Shown here one piece after another: positions 21,727-34,700 of a DNA stretch of 64,000 nucleotides. The DNA is from Agrocybe praecox (Eukaryota > Basidiomycota > Agaricomycetes > Agaricales > Agrocybaceae): NCBI GenBank assembly GCA_964017145.1, contig OZ024843.1:2223001-2287000 (forward strand), written 5' to 3'. The position numbers and the translations under genes were made by a program. The stretch's first letter is position 1. Each line of letters opens with the position of its first letter. The notes under the pieces are model-generated. The model had not been told where the DNA came from. It worked only from the letters and a program-made list of their open reading frames with translations, and ran no database searches.

Positions 21727-24700
21727 TCATATTCCAAATTCAGCTCTCTGTAGTTCCTCCAGGTTTTCTTTCGCCTCTTTCGCCATTACCCTCACGATAT
21801 CATCTTCATCTGTTGCTGCAACATAACCAAGTGTAAGATTCGTTCTTTTCAGAGTTGCTTGGGATATCATCGTAGTGGGATATTGTGTTTCACCATAAAC
21901 AATTTTGATCAATGACCTGATGAGAAGCGAGAGGAAATGCAAGGCTGCCCGCCTGAGTGGCGGGAACTTTGAATTGCGAGCTGTGGGATCTGAATCCATG
22001 GTTGACGGTGTTGACTTCGATTCCTTTCCCATTGAGTTCCCCTCAGTGTCATCTTTCTCTTCGTTGGATTTGGGCTCCTTTTTACCGCGCACCTCTTGCA
22101 AAGGCCTGCTCTCAATCTGCAAGAGATCGATGACCATTTGGCACAAGTCTTCGATGTAGGGCATTATGGCGAGAGCATATGTGTCAACACAGTCCCCCAA
22201 CAAGGATAAGGAGGACGTTCGAAGAGTCGTCGGTATATCAGACCCCCGCACAATAACAAATAATGCAGGAACAAGAATATTGACTAGAATAGGGTTAATT
22301 TTAGTGATTCTACGAAAGTGGTGATTGTTGATGTTGGTCGTACCGTATAAACTTAAAGCGCTTCCAACGCGCTTGATGACGGTGCTCAAAGCCTCTCCTA
22401 TTCTTGTCCTGACATCGATGTCCTGCTGGCTCAGATTCCCAGCCCCGAGCCCCTCCAGCCCACTGGCATAATCACGAACTAGGCCCTGCAATATGTCCTT
22501 CCCATGGACATCAACCAAGGCTGCAAGACCTTGTACGGCGTTGAGAAAGATGTAAGAATCTTCATCCTGCACAGATTGCAAAAAAATGGATAGAATGGAA
22601 GGCAGCAGTGCGTTGCTAAGTTCATGGTTGTTCTTGTATTCAGGCCCAACAAGTTGTCGTAATAATAAAAGTCCATGCGCTCGAACGGGTAGAATAGGAT
22701 CCTGCAGAAGCTTTAGCGCCTTTTGGTAGATTTCCTGGACATCTTCTTCTCCTTTCTTCCTGGCTTTGCTACTTCCAAGCCCCTGGGCTAATCGAGCAGT
22801 GATCACTAATCTGGCCTCTCTGGCCAGAGGCCTTAATGTTGATGTGCCGTCGAGAGCAAGCGACTCTAGTTTCGCAAAGATTTCGTTCAAGATCGGAAAA
22901 GATTTGGTGGACAACTTTTCGTCAGCTAATGAGAAAATCAATGGCTGTAGTGGCGGATAGAAGGATCAAAGAACGTGCCTTCGAGAATGGAGAGAAGCAA
23001 GGTAATGGCTGTCTCAATTAATTCATCGTCTGGGCCAATGACTTCAGAGTCAGGAGCTTCATCGTCGCTGTCTCCGTCATCGCTATCAAGTTCATCAGAC
23101 GAGTTATTGCGTCCTTGAAAATCAAGTTCATTCTTGGAAACATGTATATTCTTTCCTTGATTAATTTTCGCTGACTCAAGAACATGCAGAATGAACGAAA
23201 GGAGCTGTCCTGGGTTGCGAAGGATATTTGAAGTTGTTCCTTCTGATAAACGATTCTGCATTTGCATGATGATCTGGAGCCTGAGTAAAGTCCTTAAAAA
23301 AGTAGGCTGTTAGTTCCTGGAGGGAGATCCCATTTTATGAGAGCTCACTTACGTCATAGAGTCCTCGCCTTTGCGTCCTTTTCTATGACGATAATTTTCT
23401 AACAGTTGGATAAAGATACTAGAGGCAATGTCCCCCCGATCCAATCGTTTCAATAGATGAACAAAATGAGCTGGGTCAGGATAAAGCTGGAACAAGTTCA
23501 TATCGACATCGAAATCTTCGTGTGGTTCTACTCCCTGTTCACTTTTGCCAGGTAGCATGATATCTTGTAATGCCTGTTCGTCTGAGCTAACCGAATTATT
23601 AGAGAGATTGAGATTTTCATCCATGCCATCCTACGTACTGCTTCGTCTTCCAAAATTGACCTTCAAGATTAAAATGCCAATCACTGCCTTTCCCTCCCTC
23701 TATGATGGACCATAAGGTCATGCTTCCTTCGGCTTGATCTATAATCTTTCCCCATGAAAGAAGAAGTCCAGCGATGGATTCCTTGAGATTTGGATCGGCC
23801 GTCTTAACTTTGTCAAGATCGTATGACAGCAAATAGAGTTCTGGTATCAGAGGTGTTAAAAGTTTGGAAAGGAAAACGGGAGATGGTTCTGTGTTGGAAA
23901 GCAGGACGGTCAAGGCAGATAGAGCTTCATGTGGCCCCAGGACTATCTTGTGTTCTTGGAGCGTTTCTGATTCAGAAAGCTTCAAAAAAGGCCCTTGGAA
24001 CGCTTCCAGTACGAATGCAACATTCGCAGTCGATTTTTGAGTGAGCCTTTGCGGAATAATTGCACGGTATATTGTGAACGCTGCCGCTCTCCTAAAGGAG
24101 GCACGACTATCACTCGTGAGCGTTTTGATTACTCGGGGAAATATGAAGGTGTAATAATCCTAGAAGGAATAAGCCATCAATTGTGTGATATATAAATTGT
24201 CCTTGACTCACGTCCGCGTTCATATTGGCAGGAACAGTGTTTAAAGTCGTCGCAACTTGTTCCAATCTTTCAAGCTTGATTTCACTATGATCTGTCTCTT
24301 CGGCAGTGAACATAGCTTCAAGCAGCCCTCGAACTCCTTCTGGACGAAGAAGTTGTTTGGTGAGAAGGAAAGTGGATGTTTTACGCGTATGTAGTGATGG
24401 TATTGGAGAGCTCGATGAGAGTATTTCACCCAGCGCCATTATTGCTTGGGTAGGAGTAAGTCTACATGATGTGAGCTTGCGAGTAAATACTAACTAGAAG
24501 GACGTACAATTTTAGTAATCTCATCACCAAAGGTCTTGCTTGATGCAAAACAGGCATAGACCGCGATGAAATAGATTCAGGAAGCCATCCAAGGGTAATC
24601 GCTCCGAACATAAGTTTAGACACATGATAATTTAAGATGGACGTGGTAATCAACGTCTGCGATATGCGACCTTCTGGCCCTGCAGGGAAAACAAGCGAGA

Positions 24701-25208
24701 GTAACGACATAACGATATCAGATAACAGTTGGTAGTCCTCCGACCCAAGTGTCAAGTCAATTATTTTTGGGCCTTCAACTTGAGCAGGCGTTTTGGTCGG
24801 AAACGCCACATTCACGCACATGAGGAGGGGATTCACTGCCCACTTGAATACAATGGATAACAGAGTTCGTAGTTGAGCTAAATCGCGAGTTCCGATTACT
24901 GGGGGCCTCGCGGCGCCATTTTCCTTCTCATCCTGCTCTTCATAGTCCAGAAGAGTTTGGACGCGTTTGAGGACGGACAAAGCTTCCTTTGCAGTCAACA
25001 GCTGCATGTTTTCTAGCGAAGTAGCACGAATTGAATGTTCTTCGGAGTCCCTGGAACTCAAGCTGTCATAATATGCCTGTAAACGATTCTTAAGGACCGT
25101 CTCCATGTTTGGTGCGGGTGTTATATTGTCCGACGAGCTGCCAAGAAGAGTGGTGCCATCAGTAAGAGCAAGCTGGAGAAGGGCTTCGTTGGAGGGGGAA
25201 GATGTCAT
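21727..25208 (-). CDS. rtp1: RNA polymerase II assembly factor Rtp1 / TANGO6-like HEAT-repeat protein
   Basis: Rtp1 helps assemble and import RNA polymerase II; animal TANGO6 is its homologue. The gene starts at ATG 25208 (MTSSPSNEALLQLAL) and encodes about 1080 mostly alpha-helical residues broken by few introns. The C-terminal half carries the conserved blocks ILPVRAHGLLLLRQLVG and DEDSYIFLNAVQGLAALVDVH (RTP1 C1), then RRAALHFLSLLIRSLIKI and NLTLGYVAATDEDDIVRV (RTP1 C2). An acidic stretch (ELDSDDGDSDDEAPDSE) lies between the halves near 23070, and another near 22060 precedes the C2 part. The N-terminal half is recognised only as HEAT-like. It is convergent with TRAPPC2L. Confidence 0.85.
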
Positions 25209-25706
25209 GTTTCGCGTTATTATCTAGCTTTCGATGGACGATGATGACTCTCCGGGTGAACCATGTTATCTCTCCAAGTGGCATGTAATTAACTTTTTGC
25301 AGGGTGAACATCGTCACGAAGTATGATCAGATGTCACGGACGGTCACAAATTTTATCTTTATCTTAGCGCTTGACTAATTTTTTTCAAACTTTACTCATC
25401 GTCATGATATCCTACACGTAAGTAGGCTAGGTCTTTACATGCAGCGAAAACGCAGAAAAATGTGTGGTGTCGAATAATTAGCAGGCAAGTGAAAGGCGAC
25501 TGTGACAAGCAAAGATCAACGTTCGGGCGCTAATGTGTCTAGCCAAATCCCAAACTCTGTTTATGGTGGAAACCTCTGCATACTAGCAGTTCCGTATTGC
25601 GGTACCAGTATTTGTGTGCAAGGTATCATCCATTATAGGAATATTTCCGAGATTTTGTTGTCCTCCAATTACAGCATACTAAGCGGAGAAGGTGAAAGTG
25701 TAGCGT
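25209..25706. other. spacer between Rtp1 start and eRF3 stop
   Basis: It should contain the Rtp1 promoter and the eRF3 3' region. There is an AT-rich part near 25350-25390 and a doublet GTCACGGACGGTCAC at about 25334. An 83-codon plus-strand frame here runs antisense into eRF3 and resembles nothing. No gene is called. Confidence 0.5.
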
Positions 25707-27748
25707 TCAAGCAACTGATACGTTTGCTACACCTTCAGCAACTTCGTCGATGACACTGTTCTCGATGAGCTTGGTAATCTAAAGACAAATTTATGAGACA
25801 TATATATGGCATAGAATAAGTCACTCAAACGTACTTTTCCGATGGCAATGGTGCGCCCTATGACGTCATATAAGAAAAGGCAAGATAGAAAATTGCCGCA
25901 TTGATACACGTACCTTCATCTCTTAGGGTAAATCGCCCTAGTTGGGGGTAATCCACAAATCTTTCGACACAAATAGGAGCAGCAGTCTCGACAAGGGCAA
26001 CAACTTTCTGACCTGATGTCGAAGTATGAGCCACCAATCTAGTGATATTTGAAAACTAGCCTACCCTTCTTTGCGAATTGAGGTGGTTTCTTCGATTTCC
26101 TTCCCGTAGCTTTGTCGAAGTAATGTAGGAGAGCCTGCCATTAGACAGACGATTAGAATGTAATGACGTTGTAATTTTGGATACGGGAACCTTACCGGCA
26201 AAGTCACTTCTTCGGCAAGAGTATGGACGTGAAGCACAGCAGAGTATCCGGCGCAAATAATGTTCTTATGTTCAAGAATAGCAAGCTGAGCTTCGAACTG
26301 ACGGACGGCGTGAATGGGCTTAATTGGATTGCTAAGCACAAATCCTGGGCTGATGTCTTCATCGTCAATGCCACGAATCCTGATCCTAACATTGTCGCCG
26401 CATAAACCTCGTTCAACTTCTTCTTCTAACTCGGTATAAATTGCTGCTACTTCAACAGGCACTTTGTTGGGCATGAGAACCAGATTGTCGCCTTTTCTGA
26501 TATGTCCGGATTCGATTTTTCCGACAATAACAGTGCCCATATCTTTGTACTTTTCTGAAATGGGCATCATCAGAGGGGCATTGATTTTGCGATCCACCAT
26601 GGGCATGTTATCGAGGTGCTCTAGGAAAGAAGGCCCTCTTTAGAACGAGTCATAAGCATTTTTATTTTCATTGATAAATGTGTAGTAAACTCACTCGTGC
26701 CATGTGCATACCGATTTTGGTATTCTATCTTTAAGATTGATGCCGGTGAAGGCAGAGACGGGAATGAAGGTAACATCTGTCTTTGGATTGAATCCAGCGG
26801 AGCGGACGAAGGGAGTGAGTTTATCCTTGATTTCGTCGTATCGCCCTTTATCCCAAGTGACAGTGGAATCGTCCATCTTGTTGATTACGATAATGAGCTT
26901 GGAAACACCAGCGGTCTTGACCAACATAATATGTTCACGGGTTTGTCCGCCGCGTTCGAAGCCAGTCTCAAATTCGCCCTTACGAGCAGAGATGACCAGA
27001 ACAGCGACATCGGCCTGTGCTGCACCTGAGATCATGGAAGGGACAAAAGTTTTGTGTCCAGGGGCATCGAGAATAGTGTATCGTCGTTGATCGGTCTCAA
27101 AGTAAGCACGACCGACCTCGACAGTTTTGCCCTTTGCTCTTTCCTGAGGTGTCGAATCCAATGCCCAACTAAGATACCAAGACTCTCGACCGGCTTCCTT
27201 GGCATCCTTTTCGTATTTTTCCATAGTACGCTTATCGACCATGCCAGTAATGTAGAGGAGATTTCCACCCATAGTACTCTTCCCAGCATCTACATGTCCA
27301 ATAAAGACGATGTTCAGATGCTCCTTCTCTGAAAAAATTTGGTGAGATATAGGATAACAAGATAAACAAGTAGATAAAGCGCACGGTGTCCAAACAGATC
27401 CTCGATGATGGTCTGATCAGCAACTGCCTTGACTTCAGCTGCAATAGCTTGTGTATCTGTCTTTGATTTCTCTGTTGAAAAGGTTTTGGACGCCGAGGCA
27501 GCATCAGGTTTGACGATTTTGGTCTGTGCTGGCTTAGGAGCTGAGGCTGGTTTGGCTACAGGGGGTGCTGGCTGTACGACGGGGGCAAGAGGAGGTGTTG
27601 GTGTGGCTCCGATGTTAAGAGAGATGGTGGGCGCAGGAGGGGGAGGCTCAGTCTGTTCTGGCCTCTCGATGGGCGGCTGAGTCTGCTGCTGTGGTGGGGT
27701 AGCAAACCTTGGAACAAAGGAGAAAGCACCAGGATTGAGTTTACTCAT
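25707..27748 (-). CDS. sup35: translation termination factor eRF3 (Sup35)
   Basis: eRF3 is the GTPase partner of eRF1 in peptide release. The start chosen, ATG 27748, opens MSKLNPGAFSFVP, an exact PAM2-type motif. An in-frame ATG at 27796 would bury it behind 16 residues. About 120 Pro/Ala/Lys-rich residues follow. The EF-1A-like GTPase domain has GHVDAGKSTMGG (G1), GKTVEVGRAYF (G2), DAPGHKTF (G3) and NKMDDSTV (G4). Two beta-barrel domains carry PLMMPISEKYKDMGTV, RGIDDEDISPGFVLS and the close RFTLRDEGRTIAIGKI. The stop follows VIDEVAEGVANVSVA. About five introns. The yeast-style Gln/Asn-rich prion domain is missing. Only the first exon boundary is uncertain. Confidence 0.95.
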
Positions 27749-27893
27749 TGTAGTCGAAAGGATAGAAAGCGGTGACTCGATGAGATTACTGTCCACAAAT
27801 TTGATCAGTCAAATCACGCGCCCGTGATTCCAGTCGAACTATCCGTCACATTCACTACTTAAGCACAACCTATATACAGCCCCACCTCTTCCA
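27749..27893. promoter_or_regulatory. 145 bp divergent promoter of eRF3 and Sla1
   Basis: The smallest head-to-head spacer in the window. It includes TCAAATCACGCGCCCGTGATT, an imperfect palindrome around GCGC at about 27810-27828, and a TATATAC run near 27873 close to the Sla1 start. The palindrome could bind a dimeric factor; that is inference. Confidence 0.45.
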
Positions 27894-30800
27894 ATGGCCT
27901 CAGACGAACCAGACCATTATTTAGCTATACTAAAGGCCTCCTATGATTATGTACCCCAATCCGATGATGAGGTCGCTATTAAGGAGGACCAGCTACTCCT
28001 TCTCGTGGGGAAGGTTGACGAAGAGTGCGTTCTCCATTTCCTACTTATTGTATGCTTATAGCTGAATTCCTCTTAGCTGGTGGAAAGTCAAGATAAAGGC
28101 ATCCTCTCAGGATACAGACAGTCCTGTTGGTCTAGTTCCCGCAGCATATGTTGAACAGGTCTGTTCCGGTAGCGTCCTCTCGGCTACAATGGTTGACCAT
28201 GCTTTAGGCAGAACATACATCGATCGTCAAGGCTCTATACGACTATGAGGCGGCCGGACCAGGCGAACTGTCTCTGGCAGAAGATGATGTGCTGTTGGTA
28301 TTTGACACCGAGGAGGATTGGATTTTGGTTCAGAATTCGAAGGTGGGAAAGGCGGGGTATGTGCCTGGTAATTATGTGGAGGTGGTAGACGAAGATGAAC
28401 AAGAACGAGCAACACCTCCGCCAACTGTTTCCCGGATAGTGGTACCTGACTCTGTTAGTTCTTATTTTCATATCATTTTATCTCACATACTCATTCTTTT
28501 ACAGCCGCCACGCCCAGTTAGCTCTTATGTTGACCCCGCCGACCGCGTAGCATCGTCGAAAGTCACCGCGGATGACATTCAGACATGGTCAGTGTCTGAA
28601 ATAGATAAGAAAGGTAAGAAAAAGAAGGGGACACTTGGTATTGGAAATGGCGCGGTATTCTTTGCCAGTGAAGCTGACAAGGTAAGCTCTTGATTCAAAT
28701 CAAGGATATCAAATGTAACAATTCTTCCAAAGACCCCCGTCCAGAAATGGCAGACCAAGGATGTTGCTTCTGTCTCATCCGAAAAGTCTAAACATGTTAC
28801 GATCGACATTGGAGGGCCTAATGCGACTACTCTACATTTCCACACCGGTTCTAAAGACACTGCTGACAGCATAGTAGCTAAACTAAACACGTCCAAAGCT
28901 ATCGCCGCTGGGGAGCCTCACGGAGATGAAGAAGTTCCACGTACTGCTCCATCCGCTGCCCAAGAACCAGTTGCTCGCGAACCGAGAAATGTTCACTTTT
29001 CAACAACCTCAGTTATCATACCATCGTCGCAAGACGTTGCTGGCGACGAGGAAGAGACCCCAGTTGATGAAACCCATGAAGCATCCGGCTCAGAGCATGC
29101 TGCTGATGATGCAGTTGCTCTTTACGATTTCCATGCTGACGGAGAGGACGAGCTTTCCGTCAGTGAAGGGGAGGCACTAACGATTTTAGAGAAAGATGGC
29201 GATGAATGGTGGAAATGCCGTAATAGTAAAGGGGAGATAGGCGTCGTGCCTGCTTCATACCTCGAGGTGAGTGCTCATATGAGATAGTAAGGACGTAATG
29301 GAACCTTTCAAATAGGTTGCTCATGATGCTGGGATTGACAACGTTGTCCACGATAATGAAGAGGCCGATCGTGAGATACTGGAAAGGCAAGCACAGGAAC
29401 TTGCTAAACGTCAAGAAGCAGAGGAAAATCGCGAAAGAGAACGTGAGGAACGACGACGTGAACAGGAAGAACAGCAGAAGGCGGCAGCGGCGGCTCGTAA
29501 GTTAGAAGCCCAACAGAAAAGCAAACAAGCTGCCATTGCCGCCGAAGCCGAAAGGCGCAAACGTCAAGAGGCCGCTGCTGCACGGTTGTCACCACCTCCC
29601 ACAGCGTGAGTAGCCATATGTTGCTGTGCAACGCCACGTACTCAGTCGTAATCCAGAAAATCTCCTCGCCAACAGGATCAAGAGCGTCCCACTTCGTCGG
29701 GTAGCACGCCCACACCTTCAAGGAGCTCCATTGAAGTTAGCCCTGTGACGCGTAAGATTCCTTGAAATGGTGTTCTTTCGTTGATTTTGAACTATCTTAA
29801 TAGGTCCACCTGCAGAAAAGACCAGGGTATGGCATGACCGCAGCGGTCAATTCCGGGTTGAAGCTGCATTCCTTGGTTTCAACAATGGAAAACTACGGCT
29901 ACACAAGGTCAATGGTGTCATCGTTGAGGTTCCTTCTGAAAAAATGTCGCTGGATGATATGCGGTATGTTGAAAGGATACTCGATAAACCTCGGCGTCCT
30001 TCCAATCCTCCGCGCGCTTCTACCGATGAGGACAATATACCGCTGGCCATCACTCATCCCAAGGCTACTCCTCCTGCGAAGAAAGCTCCAAAAATTGATT
30101 GGTTTGACTTTTTCTTATCTGCAGGTTGTGACTTGGATGACTGTACTCGCTACGCGTCCTCCTTTGAACGAGACAAGATCGATGAGACACTGTTAGCTGA
30201 TATAACGGAAGGAACTATGCGTTCTCTTGGGCTCCGTGAGGGAGATATTATACGAGTACGGAAAGCCATAGAGAAAAGGAAACCAACAGATAATTTGGAG
30301 AAACCCAGTGCTCATGTTGAAGAACAGCTGCGTCGCGACAAAGAATTGGCTGAGCGCCTTCAAGCTGAAGAAACAGGGAGCACACCTCGGGTGCCTCCGC
30401 CCAATCTTTTTGCTGGCCCAGGTGGAGTCTTGAAGCAGAGACGCGGGCGTCCTCAGACAACGAAAAGTTTGCCTCTCGACAATGTTGACATCAAAGCTAT
30501 TCCAACGACACCTGAGCCAATACTTCGTACTACTTCGCCCCAGTCTTCTGGTCTCCAGGCTTCTTCTCTTCCCGCCCGCCCGAGCTCTGCCGTTGCTCGT
30601 CCAAGCTCAACTGTACCAGTCACTAGTGGGTTTGACGATGATGCTTGGACTAATCGTCCTAGCTCTACGAAACCGGTTAAAGCAGCCTCTCCAGCCCCTG
30701 TGGCACCTCCTCCTACACCCCCTGTGCAAGTACAGGCGCCTGCACCAGCCCCAACCGCTGTCCCAACGCCTCCGCCAGTGACTCCTGTGCCGGCCCCTGC

Positions 30801-31681
30801 TGCTTCTCCTGGAGTTATGGCCGCTCCCACTGTTACGAAATCACCAGACACCGACTTATTTGACCAAATTGCAAGGATCAGTGCACTTCGGCAAAACTCT
30901 ACCCCTCAGCAGCCCGCAAATCCTTCGCCTGCCTTTAATGCTGTGCCTCCAGCAAGCTTCCGGGCAGGTCTCGGGATGAGCACCTCTCCTCTACCAATGG
31001 GCCACCTCGCCGCTCAACCTACTCTTTCACCTCTTCCGAGTGCACCATACAATGGTCCTCGGGGTCCATTCGCTCCCATTCCCGCGAACCAAGGCCTGTT
31101 ACAGCCTTTAATACCAACACAAACAGGCTTTAATGGGTTTATACCTACCAAACCAGTCAATGTTTCTTCGCCGTTTTCCAACCAATTGGCCCCTCCAAAT
31201 TTCTTATCCCAGCAACTTACTGGATTCCCTGGTTCCCAGCCCGTAATGAGCCAGCCTACGGGCATGTTCAACAATTTTAACCCTGCGCCATCATTCCAAG
31301 GCAACAGTGGTTTTACCCCTATTCAAAGCCGTAAGGGTTTGCATCTACCTGTTCATTAACGCGTTCTTACATGGATATGCTTCAGATGTCACGGGATTCA
31401 ACCCTCCAAACACCAATTCCAATTTTGGCAATATGAGCGGATTTTCGTCACCACCACCTTTACCAACGTCAAATCAGTCCAGTAACAACAATACTTCTCC
31501 AGCAAATATTTTTGCTCAGATGAAGTCGGGCACTTTCGCTAACGAAGAAAACACGGTTCCCAACTCCAATATGGGTAAATAGATCATATATATCATTTAT
31601 CCTCAACTTATAATTATCACAGGAATGAATGGTCAAACTCCGGCGTGGGGGCAATCGTACCAAGGCTATACCGGCTATTAA
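27894..31681 (+). CDS. sla1: actin cytoskeleton / endocytic adaptor Sla1
   Basis: Sla1 couples cargo and clathrin to Arp2/3-driven actin at endocytic sites. The start at 27894 gives MASDEPDHYLAILKASYDY. Domains in order: SH3-1 (residues about 8-75), SH3-2 (about 82-140, IVKALYDYEAAGPGELSL to GYVPGNYVE), a TWSVSEIDKKGKKKKGTL segment, SH3-3 (AVALYDFHADGEDELSVS to GVVPASYLE), an Arg/Glu/Gln-rich helix, SHD1 (VWHDRSGQFRVEAAFLGF, the NPFxD-reading domain) and SHD2 (IDWFDFFLSAGCDLDDCTRY), a SAM-like clathrin-box partner. One long exon to about 31330 encodes a Pro/Ser/Ala-rich tail with LTGFPGSQP and PTGMFNNFN, the equivalent of the Thr/Gly repeats targeted by Ark/Prk kinases. The final small exon ends in QSYQGYTGY. 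About 1080 residues. Confidence 0.95.
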
Positions 31682-31770
31682 TCTGCCTTCATGTGCATGT
31701 TATTGGATATCCTTTGATGCATTAATTTGTATAAATAATTTAGCGATGAAGAGATGGTATGTATGTGCGG

Positions 31771-34700
31771 TCATGACTCGATATCTACTATGCGTTTGAC
31801 GTATCCCACGCGTTCAAAATATACCTTCAATGGCTGGCGAATCTCGGGAGGGATATCTCTTGATAAGAGGTCTGTAGTCAACGGGTAGACCACAGAAAGA
31901 TACTGAGTAAACTGCAACTCATCGATAAGTTTATTTACACGATAACAGCTTGCGAAATACTTACATCTTGCCGGTCGAACCGGCAGAACCCATCAAGGAT
32001 TTCAGAGACGACGGGGGTCCATGCGAGGATGTTTTTACTTTGACTGTCGGCTTTCAACTTGTTGAAATCCCTGAGGACGCCAACCCCCAATCTACATAGC
32101 ATATAAGAACATGAACATGAAGATATGCAAAAGAAAAGTACGTACGGGACCAAACGCTCCGCGATTTGTGGGCGCGCTGCCTGATGTTCTGGCCGAGTAT
32201 CGTGATACATACGCAAAAGAACATGCACTAACGTCGCAGCACTGCTTGATTCCTGCTTGAGCAAGTTTGGCAGATGCTTCATGAAGCCTTCAAAGGTGTT
32301 AGGAAAGGTTTCAAAACAAAAGAAAAAATATATATTTCGCCACACTCACCAACTTTCCATAGACCCGTACGGAGATCTTTGTCTTCGTTGAATGACCTAG
32401 CAAATTGATAACTCTGATCTAACACGCTCATCATCCGAAGTAGCTGGGCTGGTGGTATAGTGTTGTACACCCCATCATTTCTTAGAAGATCGTTTGTTGT
32501 TTCGATCAAAAGCAGTTGAAGTACGCATTTGACAATGATTTGCTTGAAGATTCTACGTCGATCAGCAAGAGAGGCCCTCGAAGCTGGCTTCGGCATATCG
32601 CTGTTCGGTGATAGCGGGGCTGGGAGCAGGGCACCATTGTTCGTTTCTTACGTTGCGGAATAGTTTCTGTAAATTGCGACGCAAAAAAATTGATCCATGC
32701 ACTGACCATTGCCATTTGTCTCGATAGCATCCGTCGAACTATCAATCTCTACTCGTAAGCTTTCATCAAACAACTGGTAAGGTGTGGTCGTTCTGAACAA
32801 TCGAACGAAGGTCGTCGTTATCCTTTCCCATCGCGTAGGGCTTAGTTTATTGACATTATTTTCTAGTAATTGTTGGAGGCAGGATGTGCCAATGCGGGCC
32901 AGCGTGTCGTTCTCTGAGAAAAAAAGACTATCGTTCATGATGTTACGGATTTTGCGGAAATACACGTACCTTGACATATGCAGACGCATAATAAATCCAG
33001 CAGACCATCCAAAAATCTCTCTAGGATATCGAAGTAGAATGTATATAAATCAATGAGGTCGCGAAGGGCTTGTATCATTGTGGTCGACAGCCATACACTC
33101 ATGTCCTCCTGGGTGCTAAACCGAGAGAGATCTTGACTTGATTTTAAGACAGCAAAGATTGGGAACAATAGTTCTTGGCAAACTGTGTCCCAAAACTCCA
33201 CTGGATATGTAGCACCGTACGTTTTGAGTGTAGAAAATAAAGAATCAAGCGCTCTTGAGCGGAAAGAAGATGTCAGACGGATAATAAGGACAAAAATATA
33301 TACATACAGTCTTCTAACTTCAAGATCTTCTCCGTTCATGATGATGTCGTAAAACCCGAAAAGAACCGGGAACCAGAATTTAATCATGCTATCGTCCATA
33401 GGTTGGTCGGGGTTTGGGTTGTTGTTATTCAACGCACATTCAGGAGATTGTAACATGACAGGAATGACTCCCCGCAACATCGCAATGGCCAACAGACTGA
33501 TTTTTTGGTATTTGCTGACTTTGCAGAACTCGGTTATGCACACCGTCAAGTCCGCAAATGCTCCATACTGAACAATTGGATTGAAGTGGTCTTTATTCAG
33601 CCTGGTGACAATCTCAAAGGCCGAGTTAGCAACCCGTTCTACAGAACAGCTTAGTATTAAGGATGTCGTCGACAAGAAAATACGAACCTGTGAGAACCTT
33701 TGAAGCTGCAGAAAATACGCCGAACATCGTGCGCCAGCCAGACCGCAAGTTCTGTGCACGAGATTGAATCATCTGTTGCAAACATTGTAAAACCTGAAAG
33801 TACAGTTCATTAATATGTCCAATAGAGTTGTCCGAGGACTTACCAGATCGCGGATCTCTGGATTTTGGTTGTGGATCATCGTGTACTCAAAGGGTTTCAA
33901 GAAGTCTTTTTGGAATTTGAAATGGGACAACTCCTCCTTCTCCAAAAAACGCATTGCCAATTGACGAAGAGAATCAAGAGCGAAACTTGCAACGTGGGGA
34001 TTGTTGTGACAGCAAACCTGATAGATTTCAGATTTAAAAATGCCTCACAAGTAAAATACGTACAAGGTTGAAGTGCTCTCCTAGAATATCCCAAAGATTC
34101 GCCCATTCAAGACGAATTCGTGTCATGTTGTAATATGAAATATCCACCAATTTCTGAAGACTGAATAACCGAGGGTGTTGAGAAAGTCCCGATGATTGTA
34201 TTTCTTCCCAGGAAACGTCGCAAAGAGCTTGCACGAAATTAACGATAGCCGTCTATATCGGTTGCAATAATCAGAATGTGCGGCATGAATTTGAAAGTAT
34301 ACATACACCGGACAAAAAGTGGCTCAACGAAAATACCATGTCCGCTGCGACAGTAATATGGGTTGATCGACTTTCGTTTGCCAATTCTTCTGTGGGTATT
34401 TTGCGAGAACGCCTAAATAACACTTTCAATGAGAAATGTAATCTGGTGAATATGGTGCAATCCGTACCCCTTCTTGCCAGATTCTGATACATCAGCACCA
34501 CTACTAATGAGTTGCATATGTTCCAGTTGGCTAACACAAGTTAAAACCTCGTGCCATGAGCCTTTCAGATTGTTGCCTTCTGTGACTGCGACATCCAGCA
34601 GCGCTTTGATGGCCTCCATGTTTTTCGTTTTCATTTCTCCCAAATTATTGAGGAAAGTGAATTTCGCGAGAGTCGTCACGAATGCATTACGCTGTAACTC

